From Actinoplanes cyaneus (GTDB taxonomy: Bacteria > Actinomycetota > Actinomycetes > Mycobacteriales > Micromonosporaceae): 51,444 nt of DNA. The position numbers were made by a program, and so were the translations under genes. Within the stretch, counting starts at the first letter, position 1, and each line of letters opens with the position of its first letter. The stretch spans positions 1-51,444 of the forward strand of contig NZ_BOMH01000081.1 in NCBI RefSeq assembly GCF_016862095.1, in the 5' to 3' direction. Positions 8,620-17,380 of this stretch are shown piece after piece. Below the pieces are notes generated by a model that was not told where the DNA came from, ran no database searches, and saw only the letters and a list, made by a program, of their open reading frames with translations.

Positions 8620-11069
8620 CGCAGTTTGGTCACCAGATCGCGGGTCCGTGTGACGAGCTGAGGCAGAGGCGTCCGGGCGGTGCCGTGAGCGCCGTCGGCT
8701 GCCGCTGTGACAGTGGTCGCCGCCCAGCCACCGTAGGTGCTGCGCAGGTGCATGGACAGCTCACCGACCCGGTCCGAGCTGTCCAACAGTCCCAGGGCGA
8801 GCCGCTGGCGCAGCGTGTGCGCCCGGGCGAGCGCCTTTTCCACCGTCTCGTGGGGCTCCCCGGCGGCGTACCGGCGGGTGCGATAGAGATCCATGCTGAT
8901 CGCCTCCAGTGCCGAGCGGCAGAAGCCCGCCACGACGGGATACCGGGCCTGCTCGGACAACTCCTTCGCCGCGGCCAGTGCCCGTGCGTCGTCGAGGTAG
9001 CGTTCCGCGGGGTCACCAGCCGGGCGTAACTCGACCACCGACCGGGCCCGACGGCACACCTCCCAGACGGTGGCCGGCACGCCGAGTCGGCGCAGCGCCT
9101 CGGGCAGCCGGTCATCGTGGGTGAACACGATCACCTGCCGGGTTTCCGCTGTGGCGCCCAGCACCTCGGCCAGCCCGTCGACCTTTGCCGGGTCCATGCT
9201 CTGCACCGGGTCGTCCACCACCACGAACCGGAACGGGCTGGCCGGCGCGCACGCCCGCGGCAGGAAGACCGCCAGCCCTAGGGCGTGCAGTTCGCCCTGG
9301 CTCATCACCGCCAGCGCGTTGGTCTCGACGCCATCGACCGTCACCGGGAATCTGACCCGGCGCTGGGTGCTGACACCCTCCATCCGCATGTGGTGCAGCT
9401 CGACGTTGCTCTCCTGGCGCAGTCGCTGCCAGATCTGCTCGGAGTGATCGACGAACGCGGACAACCGCTCCGCGCGGATGGCGTCCGTCGCCGAGCGCAG
9501 TGCGGTGCGAGCGTCCTCCAGGCGCGACAGCGCGTCCGCTTCCGCCCGAACGATGCCGGCCGCGTCGATCCAACGCCGCAGTGACGCGGCCGGTTCACGC
9601 CAGCGGTCCTGCCGGTTGACCAGCCACCGGGTCGCCGTCTCGGCCAGATCCGCGTATGCCGCCAGAACCGGTTGCCAGGCGAGGCGAACGGCTCCCAGCT
9701 CGCCGGTGCCGCCCGGCTCGTGGTCAAGTGACGGCACATCGGCAAGCGCCAGGCGGAGCCGGGCCGCGGCCGTGGGAAGCGTCTCCTCCAAGGCCGCGAC
9801 CGCCACGCCGAGCTCGTCCCGGGCCGCCCGCAGCAGATGGACTGCGGTGTGGCGTGCCGACGACGTCCGGTCGTGAGCCGCACGTGCGGCTGCGGCCGTC
9901 GCACCCAGCCGGGCGATCTCCGCCTCGGCGCTCTCGCGCCAGCCGGAGTCGAGCCGTCCGGTCCGGCAGACCGGGCACGGCTGGTCGCCGCGGTGGTGGT
10001 GCAGGTCCAACGCTCGTTGTAGGAGGTCCGTGGTGCGAACGGCCGCCACGCTGTCGCTTCCGGCGAGCGCGGCGCCCTCGCTTTCTGCCTTCTGCAAGGT
10101 GTCGAACGCGCCGAGCACGTCCGGCAACTCCGCGCCGATCAGGCGCCGTGCCGCTGCCACCGCGGGTTGATCCCCCGTTGCGGCCGTGCCGTCCACGAGA
10201 GCGGCGAGCGCGGTCAGGTCGGCTCGGGCGGATTGCCGGCCCAGGGCAGCGAGCGCCTGCCGGGCCCGGTCGTCGTCGAGCTCACCGAGCTCACTTCGCA
10301 ACCGGGTGAACGACGTGCGCAGGTCCTGGACCCGGTCGGCGCGTTCTCTGCGCCGCTGCTGCAGCCGGCCGTCGGCGGCCGACAACGGAGCCAACCCGAG
10401 AATGGGGGACAGGGCGTCGTACAACTCCGCGGGTCGTGCGGTGATCACCCGCTCCAGGTCACGGGCGGACAGGAACGGCCGGTACAGGTCGATGCGGTCG
10501 AGCCAGCCGGGTGGCTGATCCGCGGCACGGCTCCGGCCGCCGAGGGCGACCGTGAGTTCGGCCTCGGCGGGATCGGTGGCCGTCGTGGGCCAACGGCGGC
10601 CCAGTTCGACCGGGGCCTGCCCGTCGACCCGTAGCCCGATGGTGATCCCGGTCGGCCCGTCGTGATGCAGATTGCGCCAGCCCTGCCGGAAGGTTACGGG
10701 ACGCCGGGCCCACCGCTGCGAGTCGTCGGTGAGGACCAGCTCGGTGGCTTCGGCCAGGCTGGACTTGCCGGAGCCGTTGCGGCCCACGACGAGCGTCAGA
10801 CCGGGCGCCGGTCGTAGGTCCAGGGTCACGCGCGGGCCGATGCCACGGAATCCCTCGACCTGAACGGAACGTAGCCACACGCTCGCCGGGTCGTAGGTCT
10901 CGCCCGGCCCGCCTCGGTCCGGGCGGGTGGGGTCGCCGCCGGCCAGGAGCATGTCGAGGCTCTCGGCGTCGCGGTAGGCGGCGAGAACGAGGTCGGTCAC
11001 CGGTGGGTGGGTCCGGGCGGCCCGCAGCCGGGCCGTCAGTTCACCGAGAAGAAGATTGTCGTCGCTCAC
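8616..11069 (-). CDS. SMC/Rad50-like AAA ATPase with CxxC hook
   Basis: About 817 residues from GTG 11069, which has GAAGGG six bases upstream. The frame stays open to 11453, but that extension overlaps the SARP gene and is composed like an out-of-frame shadow. Walker A is GRNGSGKS at about residues 96-103, preceded by WLRSVQVEGFRGIGP, typical of RecF/Rad50 heads. Helical coiled-coil-like arms surround a CPVC zinc-hook-like motif near 366. The signature-like MSQGELHALGLAVFLPRA, Walker B FVVVDDPVQSMDP near 615 and FTHDD follow. A C-terminal helical domain of about 130 residues comes last. Hooked ATPases with a helical tail include the tRNase RloC. I do not see a clear RloC active site here, and the downstream HEPN-like protein may supply it. 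Confidence 0.8.
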   Translation of the reverse strand: MSDDNLLLGELTARLRAARTHPPVTDLVLAAYRDAESLDMLLAGGDPTRPDRGGPGETYDPASVWLRSVQVEGFRGIGPRVTLDLRPAPGLTLVVGRNGSGKSSLAEATELVLTDDSQRWARRPVTFRQGWRNLHHDGPTGITIGLRVDGQAPVELGRRWPTTATDPAEAELTVALGGRSRAADQPPGWLDRIDLYRPFLSARDLERVITARPAELYDALSPILGLAPLSAADGRLQQRRRERADRVQDLRTSFTRLRSELGELDDDRARQALAALGRQSARADLTALAALVDGTAATGDQPAVAAARRLIGAELPDVLGAFDTLQKAESEGAALAGSDSVAAVRTTDLLQRALDLHHHRGDQPCPVCRTGRLDSGWRESAEAEIARLGATAAAARAAHDRTSSARHTAVHLLRAARDELGVAVAALEETLPTAAARLRLALADVPSLDHEPGGTGELGAVRLAWQPVLAAYADLAETATRWLVNRQDRWREPAASLRRWIDAAGIVRAEADALSRLEDARTALRSATDAIRAERLSAFVDHSEQIWQRLRQESNVELHHMRMEGVSTQRRVRFPVTVDGVETNALAVMSQGELHALGLAVFLPRACAPASPFRFVVVDDPVQSMDPAKVDGLAEVLGATAETRQVIVFTHDDRLPEALRRLGVPATVWEVCRRARSVVELRPAGDPAERYLDDARALAAAKELSEQARYPVVAGFCRSALEAISMDLYRTRRYAAGEPHETVEKALARAHTLRQRLALGLLDSSDRVGELSMHLRSTYGGWAATTVTAAADGAHGTARTPLPQLVTRTRDLVTKLR

Positions 11070-11130
11070 GATCAGCCCTTCGAACGTACGGCCGGACCCG
11101 GACAGGCTGTCGTGAGTGTCGGCCGTGTTC

Positions 11131-14100
11131 CTACCGCTGTTCTTCCGCGGGTGGCAGAGGGGTGACCCGGTCGTGGGCGGGCACATCGCCGGCCTCGTAC
11201 AGCTGTTCCACCCGGGACCACGACGCGTGTGCGACCTCGGGCGGGCCCTGTGCCGCCAGCACCGCGGCGAGCCGGGACCGGGCCTGGATCTCCAGATAGG
11301 CGGCGTCCGCGCCGGCGAAGCAGCAGGCCGCCCGGTCCAGCTCGGAGACCTGATCGCCCGGCCGTCCGTCGTCGTGCCACAGGAGGGCCAAGGACAGCCG
11401 GACCCGCCCCTCCAGCAGGCTGTCCGCACGGTCATGGGCCACCTGCGCGGCAAGGAGTAGCTGTGCCTTCGCGCGGGACCGGTCGCCCCGGTGCCTGGCG
11501 AGGTCGCCGAGGCCGTGCATGGCGTACGCGAAGCCGACGCCGTCGTCAGGCCCGAATGCCTCGCTCACCATGGTGAAGGCACGCTGTGCCCCCGCCAGGT
11601 CGCCGACGGCCAGTGCGGCACAGCCCACCCAGTACCGGGTCTGTGCCAGGAATCGTGGATGACCCAGCTCGACGGCCACCTCCTCGGCGCGGGCCAGCGT
11701 GCCGGCCGCCTGCGCGTACTCGCCCCGATCGAGGTGCACCTGGCCGATGAAGCGCAGCGTCTGCCACCGGCCGGCGGTGTCCCCGGACGCCTGATAGCCG
11801 TGCAGCGCCGCAGTGAACAGGGTGAGCGCCTCGGTGGACCGGCCGCGGCGGCGTACGGCGTTGGCCAGCGTGCGCCGCGCGATCGCCAGCCCGTGTACCT
11901 CCTTCTCGGCCTCCAGCAGTTCCACCGCACGGCTTAGCTCGTCGATCCCGGGGATGCCGGGCCGTCTGCCGCCGGTGGCCAGCGCGGGCTGGCCGAGACA
12001 GGCCAGCACGATGCCCTCGCCCCTGCGGTCACCGGCACTACGGCAGGCCTGTAGCGCCGTGGTGTGCGTGGCGTACCAGTCGTCGTGCAGTCCGAGGATC
12101 GTGTAGAACTCATGGGCGGAGACCGCGAGATCCCAGCACAAATCGGTGAGTCCCAGATCCGCGGCGAGGCCGACCGCTGCTCGGACGTTGAGCCGTTCTG
12201 CCCGGAACCACGCCAGGGGATCGTCGTCGACCTCGGCGTAGGCGTCCGCCGGCAGCGACGGTTCGGCCACGTCGCCGTGCACGACATCGAAGTCCCCGCC
12301 GCACTGCCGGGCGTGCGCGTGTCGCAGTAGGCTCAGCAGCGCCGCGCACACCCGGCCGAGCAACTCTTCCCGGGACCGCGGATCCGGATACTCGGCCTCG
12401 GCGCGACGGGCCGCGTACTCCCGGGTCAGGTCATGGAACCGGAAACGACGCGGCCTCCGCGTCGCGGTGGTCTCCACCATCGACGCCGCGGCCAGTTCGG
12501 CCAGCGCTGCCCGGCCCCGAGCGGCGTCCCCGGTGAGGGTGGCGGCTGTCCAGGCGCCGAAGGTGGGCAGCGGCAGCAGGCCCAGATCGACGAAGAGCCG
12601 CTGTTGGGCGGCCGTGAGCGGGGCCAGCCCGGTCTCCAGGGTGCGAGCCAGGCTGTCCGCGCCGAACGCGTACGCCGCGGGCCCGTGAGTGCGCAGCCGG
12701 CGGGCCAGTTCTGCGGTCGGATGCGGGTGGTCGTGGACACGCAGGGCAGCGGCGATCCGCAGCGCCAGCGGCAGGCCCCCGCATAGCCGGACCACCTCAC
12801 TCACGGCCTCGCGTTCACCGTCCAGGTTGATGCGCGAGGCGGCCACGACCGACTCGAACAGGGCGGTGGCGTCCGGTTCCAGCAACGGATCCAGCGTGCC
12901 GACGTGGTGCGCACCGCGCACGTCGGGCAGGTGGCGGCGGGCGGTCACCAGCACCTTGCAGCCGGCACCGGCCGGAATCAGCGGGGCGATCTGCGCGCCG
13001 TCGGCCGCGTCGTCGAGCACCACCAGCATCCGCCGGTCGGCCAGCAAGCTGCGGTAGAGCGCTGCCCGCTCAGCCGGGGAGTCGGGAACGGTGGAGACGT
13101 TCAGCGAGCGCAGGAACTGCGCCAGGATCTCGGCCGGCGTGGCCGGATCGGTCGATGTGCCACGCAGTTCGGCCCACAGCTGTCCGTCCGGGTAGTCGGA
13201 CCGGCGCTGGTGCGCCGCGTGCAGAGCGAGCGACGTCTTGCCGATCCCGCCCGGTCCCGGCACTACCATGACCTGGTAGGAACTGCCCGCGCCGAGCAAC
13301 CAGGTCAGCTCAGCCACCAGCGCCTCGCGGCCGACGAACTCCGGCGGTGCCGCGGGCAGTTGCTGGGGCACCGCGGCCACAGCACGCACGGGATGCGCGG
13401 CCAGCGGGAACACCTTCGCCACCTGGTCGTCCCGACCACTGCTGATCGCGTACGCCATGGAGCGCAGCTCGGCGTCCACGTCACCGATCCTGGCGTCCAG
13501 GGCCTGCGCGTACTGCTCGTAGGACTCGACCGCCTCGGTCCGGTGCCCGTTGTGATGCAGCGCGATCATCAGAAGCTTCTGCAGGTGGTGGTCGGGGCTG
13601 AACTGGGCGGCGATGGGTTGCAATTCGTCCAGGACGTCACCGAACTCGCCACGCTGCATCCGCACTGTGAACAGCCGCACCGCGATTCTCTTGCGGCGCT
13701 GCTGAAGTGGCTGGACGCGGTGGCCGGCCCAGGGCGCGGAGATGTTGGACAGCGGCTGCGGCCCCCGCCACAACCGCAGCGCCCGGCTCAGCAGCTCGAC
13801 CTCGTCATCGGTGCGTTTCTCCGCGGCGCCGGTCAGCTCGTCGAAGGCGAGCAGGTCGTGGTCCTGGGCGCCGGCCCGCAGCTCGTAGCCAAACCGGGCG
13901 TGGGTGATGAGATCGCCGTCGCGGCCGACGCGGCGCAGCAGGGTTCGCAACCCCGACACGGCCTTGTGCAGCTGCGCCTCGGCGACATCGGTCCGGCCCC
14001 AGCCCATCCGGAGAAGGTCGGCCTGCGGCAAGCGCTTGTTGGGCTGGATCAGTAGTGCGGCCAGCACGTTGAGCTGCCGTCCGGGCGGCAGCTCCAGCGG

Positions 14101-14154
14101 CATGCCGCTGCGCGGATCGCGAACCTCCAGCTCACCAAGGACACCGTAGATCAC
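11131..14154 (-). CDS. SARP-family transcriptional regulator, AfsR type (wHTH-BTAD-NB-ARC-TPR)
   Basis: 1007 residues, close to the size of AfsR. GTG 14154 has GGAGG a few bases upstream. Residues 1-95 form an OmpR-like winged helix (LGELEVRD..., PPGRQLNVLAALLIQPNKRL). Residues 95-250 form the BTAD. An NB-ARC/STAND ATPase follows, with PGPGGIGKTSLAL near 301 and MLVVLDDAADG near 378. The C-terminal 400 residues are TPR-like. Such proteins activate secondary-metabolite promoters by binding direct repeats about 11 bp apart. It lies 4 kb left of the biosynthetic cluster and ends 61 bp before the Rad50-like gene, so it may regulate either region. It is the second candidate reader of the TTGCCA boxes. 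Confidence 0.9.
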   Translation of the reverse strand: MIYGVLGELEVRDPRSGMPLELPPGRQLNVLAALLIQPNKRLPQADLLRMGWGRTDVAEAQLHKAVSGLRTLLRRVGRDGDLITHARFGYELRAGAQDHDLLAFDELTGAAEKRTDDEVELLSRALRLWRGPQPLSNISAPWAGHRVQPLQQRRKRIAVRLFTVRMQRGEFGDVLDELQPIAAQFSPDHHLQKLLMIALHHNGHRTEAVESYEQYAQALDARIGDVDAELRSMAYAISSGRDDQVAKVFPLAAHPVRAVAAVPQQLPAAPPEFVGREALVAELTWLLGAGSSYQVMVVPGPGGIGKTSLALHAAHQRRSDYPDGQLWAELRGTSTDPATPAEILAQFLRSLNVSTVPDSPAERAALYRSLLADRRMLVVLDDAADGAQIAPLIPAGAGCKVLVTARRHLPDVRGAHHVGTLDPLLEPDATALFESVVAASRINLDGEREAVSEVVRLCGGLPLALRIAAALRVHDHPHPTAELARRLRTHGPAAYAFGADSLARTLETGLAPLTAAQQRLFVDLGLLPLPTFGAWTAATLTGDAARGRAALAELAAASMVETTATRRPRRFRFHDLTREYAARRAEAEYPDPRSREELLGRVCAALLSLLRHAHARQCGGDFDVVHGDVAEPSLPADAYAEVDDDPLAWFRAERLNVRAAVGLAADLGLTDLCWDLAVSAHEFYTILGLHDDWYATHTTALQACRSAGDRRGEGIVLACLGQPALATGGRRPGIPGIDELSRAVELLEAEKEVHGLAIARRTLANAVRRRGRSTEALTLFTAALHGYQASGDTAGRWQTLRFIGQVHLDRGEYAQAAGTLARAEEVAVELGHPRFLAQTRYWVGCAALAVGDLAGAQRAFTMVSEAFGPDDGVGFAYAMHGLGDLARHRGDRSRAKAQLLLAAQVAHDRADSLLEGRVRLSLALLWHDDGRPGDQVSELDRAACCFAGADAAYLEIQARSRLAAVLAAQGPPEVAHASWSRVEQLYEAGDVPAHDRVTPLPPAEEQR

Positions 14155-14347
14155 GTAGCGGACCTCCGCCCCTCACCCCGCGTCGATCACCCGCTGTCTG
14201 ACGGTAAGAGTCGGGGCGGAATTTCGCCAGCACCGGCGGACCGATGCCCACTGCCGGGTAGGGCTGAGGAAGCACCACCGTAGACAGTTGTGGCTGAATT
14301 GCGCGACATCATCGCGACGTAACGGATAGTGCGGGGGAGCGCTGCTG

Positions 14348-14911
14348 ATGCACGAGGACCGGCATGGCCACCTGGCCGGGATCGTCGACACCGAACGGCG
14401 CCCGCTCCGTCCGATCGGGACGACGGCGTACGAGGTGGCCCGCCGCACCGGCGAGCTGTTGTCCGGACTGGGCCGGGTGCCCGGCGTCCGGCTGTACCCG
14501 GCGGTCCGCCTCGACGGTCACCCGCCGCTGCCGTACGCCGTCAGCGCCGGGCCGCACGTGGTGCTGGTCGAGACGGTCGCCTGGCCGCCCGGTTCCTACG
14601 TCACGTCGCCAGCCGGCGCTGTCCACTGTGGCAAAACCTATATCGGTCAGTCGGTGCGCCCCCTGTTCGGCGCGGTTCGCCGCCTGCGCCGGCTACAGCC
14701 TCGAGGACACCGCGTGAGTGCCGTCGTGGTGGTCCATCCCAGTGTCGCCGGCCGGCTGGAGCTGCCGCCGGCCACCGGAATTGACCTGTCCTGGTGTGCG
14801 GCGGACGACGCCGTGACCACCATCCGCCGCCTGTTGCGTACCGGTGACCGCTTCCGGGATTCGTCGCGTGCCCTGCGGATGCTGGCCGCCGCGAGCGGGC
14901 GCACCAACTGA
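14348..14911 (+). CDS. NERD-like domain protein of unknown function
   Basis: 187 residues from ATG 14348, with GGGGAG about ten bases upstream. The centre reads LPYAVSAGPHVVLVETVAWPPGSY, then GKTYIGQSVRPLFGAVRRLR and HRVSAVVVVHPS. This pattern resembles the nuclease-related NERD domain (a conserved acidic residue before a W/K-G pair, then a beta-strand). The usual catalytic Lys is not obvious, so nuclease activity is uncertain. It is divergent from the SARP gene. Its last about 219 bp overlap the 3' end of the convergent membrane-protein frame, so one of the two ends may be misjudged. Confidence 0.6.
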   Translation: MHEDRHGHLAGIVDTERRPLRPIGTTAYEVARRTGELLSGLGRVPGVRLYPAVRLDGHPPLPYAVSAGPHVVLVETVAWPPGSYVTSPAGAVHCGKTYIGQSVRPLFGAVRRLRRLQPRGHRVSAVVVVHPSVAGRLELPPATGIDLSWCAADDAVTTIRRLLRTGDRFRDSSRALRMLAAASGRTN

Positions 14912-15658
14912 TTGTGGTCCTCCGTAGGGCTTTCCGGCCGCCCAGACCTTGTCGAACTCCGCGGTGAAATGCCTCAGCCAGTACGGGTCGGGGTCGGCGT
15001 ACAGGGGGAGTGTCGGCTCAGGAGTGCCGCTGCGGTGCGAGTAGACCTCGACGTGGGCCTGCCCGTGTGGCAGTTCGGGGTCCAGCGCGATCAGGCCGAA
15101 TGCCGGCACGAAGTCCAGGAGCCGGATCCGGAGGCGGCCCGGTCCGCCCGCCGCCCGCGCGGCTAGGTCGTCCAGCAGGTCCATAGTGGGCCGCAGCCGG
15201 TGCTCGAAGATCTCGGGATTGTCCGCCATGGTGCTGCGACGGGCCGCCTCGCCGAGGGTCACCGGCTGCGGCGCGATCAGTGCGATGCGCACGCTCGCGC
15301 CGTGATCGAGACGTTGGCCCAGCGCCGCGTACTGGCTCCGTAGGGTCCGAGCCAGGGTGACGCCCATGATGCGGATATCGCCGGTGGTGCCGAGGTCAAG
15401 ATCCGCGCCGAACGTCGAACGGCCGAGCAGTTGATCGGCGCTGCCGCGCCCGTTCAGATCGTGGTCGAGGTCGGCGACCGACTGGTTCAGTGCCGCCAGC
15501 GCGGATCGGCTGTGCAGGGAACTGATGGCGAGCAGGCCCAGGGTGGCGAGGGTTGTGCCGCCGGTGACCGCGGGGCTCACCAGGTCGAGCGCGCCGAGCA
15601 CGCCGACCAAGAGGGCCATGGCGATGGTCAGGAGGAGGTCGAATCTGCGAAGCGTCAT
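14693..15658 (-). CDS. Membrane protein with cytoplasmic domain of unknown function
   Basis: About 321 residues from ATG 15658 (GAGGTG five bases upstream). Two N-terminal membrane segments (LLLTIAMALLVGVLGALDLV and GGTTLATLGLLAISSL) are followed by a soluble domain with DIRIMGVTLARTLRSQYAAL and ASVRIALIAPQP. That stretch is reminiscent of the phospholipase-D-like or DUF domains found in signalling proteins, but I cannot name it. A conserved-looking WLRHFTAEFDKVWAAGKPYG ends the domain near 14930. The last about 75 residues are antisense to the NERD-like gene and low in structure, so the true end may be a read-through product of stop-codon loss. Confidence 0.6.
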   Translation of the reverse strand: MTLRRFDLLLTIAMALLVGVLGALDLVSPAVTGGTTLATLGLLAISSLHSRSALAALNQSVADLDHDLNGRGSADQLLGRSTFGADLDLGTTGDIRIMGVTLARTLRSQYAALGQRLDHGASVRIALIAPQPVTLGEAARRSTMADNPEIFEHRLRPTMDLLDDLAARAAGGPGRLRIRLLDFVPAFGLIALDPELPHGQAHVEVYSHRSGTPEPTLPLYADPDPYWLRHFTAEFDKVWAAGKPYGGPQSVGAPARGGQHPQGTRRIPEAVTGTQQAADGGHGVVRRTPGQVNSGGRRQLQPAGDTGMDHHDGTHAVSSRL

Positions 15659-15742
15659 AGTCGCACCTCGGTGCAGAGAGTGTCGGGGGCTGAACTGACG
15701 GTAACAGAATTTATGTGTGATTGACATAAAGTCGAGGCGTGG

Positions 15743-15758
15743 TTAATGTGAGTCTGAC
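15743..15758 (+). promoter_or_regulatory. Possible operator shared with the Nudix gene
   Basis: TTAATGTGAGTCTGAC lies about 85 bp upstream of the membrane-protein start. It matches 16888-16903 (TTAATGTGACTATGAC) at 14 of 16 positions. The latter sits just upstream of the NrtR-like Nudix gene, so a common regulator is plausible. Confidence 0.35.
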
Positions 15759-15979
15759 AGTAAGGTTTGTGGGCCCGGTCGAGCGGACGATCGCCAGGGT
15801 TTCGCACGCCGCTGGGCAGTCGGCGCAAGTGCCGTCCTGCCGGGGACCGGCCGCGCGGGGCGCCGCGTGAAGGTCGGCCAACCTTCGCCTCCCCCGTCCC
15901 GTCCGGACGCCGGAGAAACGCGAGCGCCGGGTCCTCTCGTCACACGAACCCACCGAGCCAGCTCCAGAAAGGAATCACC

Positions 15980-16129
15980 ATGGGTAAGAACCTGCGCCGC
16001 GCCGTGATCCTCGTGGCCACGGCTGTCGCCCTCACTCTGAGTCCGGCCACCTTCGTCGCCCCGGCCGTTGCCGGGCCCGTGTGCCCGGCCGGTAGCAACT
16101 GGGACGGAAGAATCCAGGCCTGCCGCTGA
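15980..16129 (+). CDS. Tiny secreted peptide with two cysteines
   Basis: 49 residues. ATG 15980 is preceded by AGAAAGGA at good spacing. A basic start (MGKNLRR), a hydrophobic core (AVILVATAVALTLSPATFV) and an AVA-like cleavage site predict export. The mature part would be GPVCPAGSNWDGRIQACR: 18 residues with two Cys that could form one disulfide. A perfect hairpin follows at 16144-16177. Function unknown; small proteins with a CPxGxxW...C ending seem familiar from actinomycetes but I have no named family. A signalling role is only a possibility. Confidence 0.7.
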   Translation: MGKNLRRAVILVATAVALTLSPATFVAPAVAGPVCPAGSNWDGRIQACR

Positions 16130-16143
16130 CCGCGGTCCGGTAG

Positions 16144-16177
16144 CGGTGTGGGCAGCCCGCCAGGGATGCCCACACCG
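16144..16177. terminator. Bidirectional hairpin terminator
   Basis: CGGTGTGGGCA (16144-16154) pairs perfectly with TGCCCACACCG (16167-16177) across a 12-base loop. It lies between the convergent peptide gene and the Nudix gene. Confidence 0.75.
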
Positions 16178-16180
16178 TCG

Positions 16181-16873
16181 TCAGTGGCCGCCGGCGCGCA
16201 AGATCGGCGGATTCAGCGTCGTGGCCGCCCCGGTGCGGTAGAGCGCCGCAGGCCGGCCGGTCGGCGGTACCCGTTTCGTGCCGGTCGGCTGGACGAACCC
16301 TTCGGTGTTGACGACCTTGCGGCTGAAGTTGCGCGGGTCCACGGGTTCACCCCAGACGATCTCGTAAACCGTTCGCAGATCGCCGATGGTGAATTCGGGC
16401 AGGCAGAACCTTGTGGCGAGCGTGGTCAGCTCCAGCCGCCGCCGGGCCCGCTCGACCGCCTCGTTCAGAATGCGGTCGTGGTCGAACGCCAGACCACCGC
16501 GGATCTCGTCGACCGGCCTCCATGCGGCGCCGCTGGCGTCGGATCCGGCGACCGGCAGTGGGAGATCAGGCATGACAACCAGGTGAGCCACGCTGATCAC
16601 CCTGCCCCGGGGATCACGGTCCGGCTCGCCATACACGCCGCATTGCTCAAGGTGCAGGCGGCCGAGATCGAGGCCGGTCTCCTCACCCAGCTCGCGTATC
16701 GCGGCATCGGGGATGTCCTCGTCGGTCCGCACGAAACCGCCCGGCAGGGCCAGCCGTCCGGCGAACGGCTCGTTGCCCCGGGTGATGATGAGGGCCTGCA
16801 GACTGCCCTCGCGCACCGTCAAGACACAGAGGTCCACCGCTATGCGCAGGAGAGCATGGTCTCTGGTGGTCAT
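16181..16873 (-). CDS. Nudix hydrolase/NrtR-type regulator
   Basis: 230 residues. The Nudix box GGFVRTDEDIPDAAIRELGEETGL keeps the G-x5-E-x7-REUxEExGU pattern near residues 45-68. The C-terminal 80 residues (LPEFTIGDLRTVYEIVWGEP, NFSRKVV) match the winged helix of NrtR-type regulators of NAD metabolism, which sense ADP-ribose. ATG 16873 has only a weak ribosome site. The motif at 16888-16903 is suitably placed for autoregulation. No NAD genes are next door, so the target could lie elsewhere. Family is confident; its ligand is inferred. Confidence 0.85.
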   Translation of the reverse strand: MTTRDHALLRIAVDLCVLTVREGSLQALIITRGNEPFAGRLALPGGFVRTDEDIPDAAIRELGEETGLDLGRLHLEQCGVYGEPDRDPRGRVISVAHLVVMPDLPLPVAGSDASGAAWRPVDEIRGGLAFDHDRILNEAVERARRRLELTTLATRFCLPEFTIGDLRTVYEIVWGEPVDPRNFSRKVVNTEGFVQPTGTKRVPPTGRPAALYRTGAATTLNPPILRAGGH

Positions 16874-16887
16874 GGGGCGAGTTTAGC

Positions 16888-16903
16888 TTAATGTGACTAT
16901 GAC
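16888..16903 (+). promoter_or_regulatory. Possible operator upstream of the Nudix regulator
   Basis: TTAATGTGACTATGAC starts 15 bp upstream of the Nudix start codon and resembles 15743-15758. NrtR operators contain GTCA-type half sites, and GTCATAGTCACATTAA on the other strand has that look. Tentative. Confidence 0.4.
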
Positions 16904-17380
16904 ATGAACGGGTCGGATCAGGGCCTCAGTGCGTCGGCTCCGTCTTCTTGTTGAGTCAGCGCAGGTTCGCGTCGCTACAGGCCAGATAGACTTAGCGAGG
17001 TGGTTCAGATCCTCGAAATGGTTGTTCGCTACCACGCGCTAAGAATTCTGGGCGCGGGGACGAAGGCTCCAGCGCGAGCCATGTCGGGCTCGTAATGGCA
17101 CGAGGCTGTGAACGTCGCACATATTGCTTGACGTGCGGGAACAACTACTCCTACGGCCTGGGAGTCGTGTGGTCTTGCTGGGGCATTCCTTACCTGACGA
17201 ATCGCTCCGCTGGCTTAGCAGGCCGGTGCTTTCGGGGTGAGCTGGATGTTGCCGGCGGCCGACCGGGCACGGGCAGGGCGCCGCGCGGCCAATCTGCTGC
17301 GCCGGCCATAGCACGCTGCGGCCGGCGGTGCCCAGTAGGTGCCGATCGCTGCTGTGGCCAGCCGGCTTTGGGGGAGCGGT
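16904..17380. other. Intergenic stretch without recognisable gene
   Basis: About 480 bp between the Nudix gene and the broken DUF3885 gene. Short frames here have no family resemblance or ribosome sites, and I could not fold a tRNA. It may be decayed sequence, consistent with the pseudogene beside it. Confidence 0.45.

Noticed and set aside
11070..11453. N-terminal extension of the Rad50-like ATPase frame
   Set aside because: It overlaps the SARP coding region in another frame, is Arg/Pro/Ser-rich like an out-of-frame shadow, and GTG 11069 has a good ribosome site.
17039..17314. Possible small genes or a tRNA in the 16.9-17.4 kb spacer
   Set aside because: No cloverleaf could be folded and the short frames lack ribosome sites, domains and typical codon-position bias.
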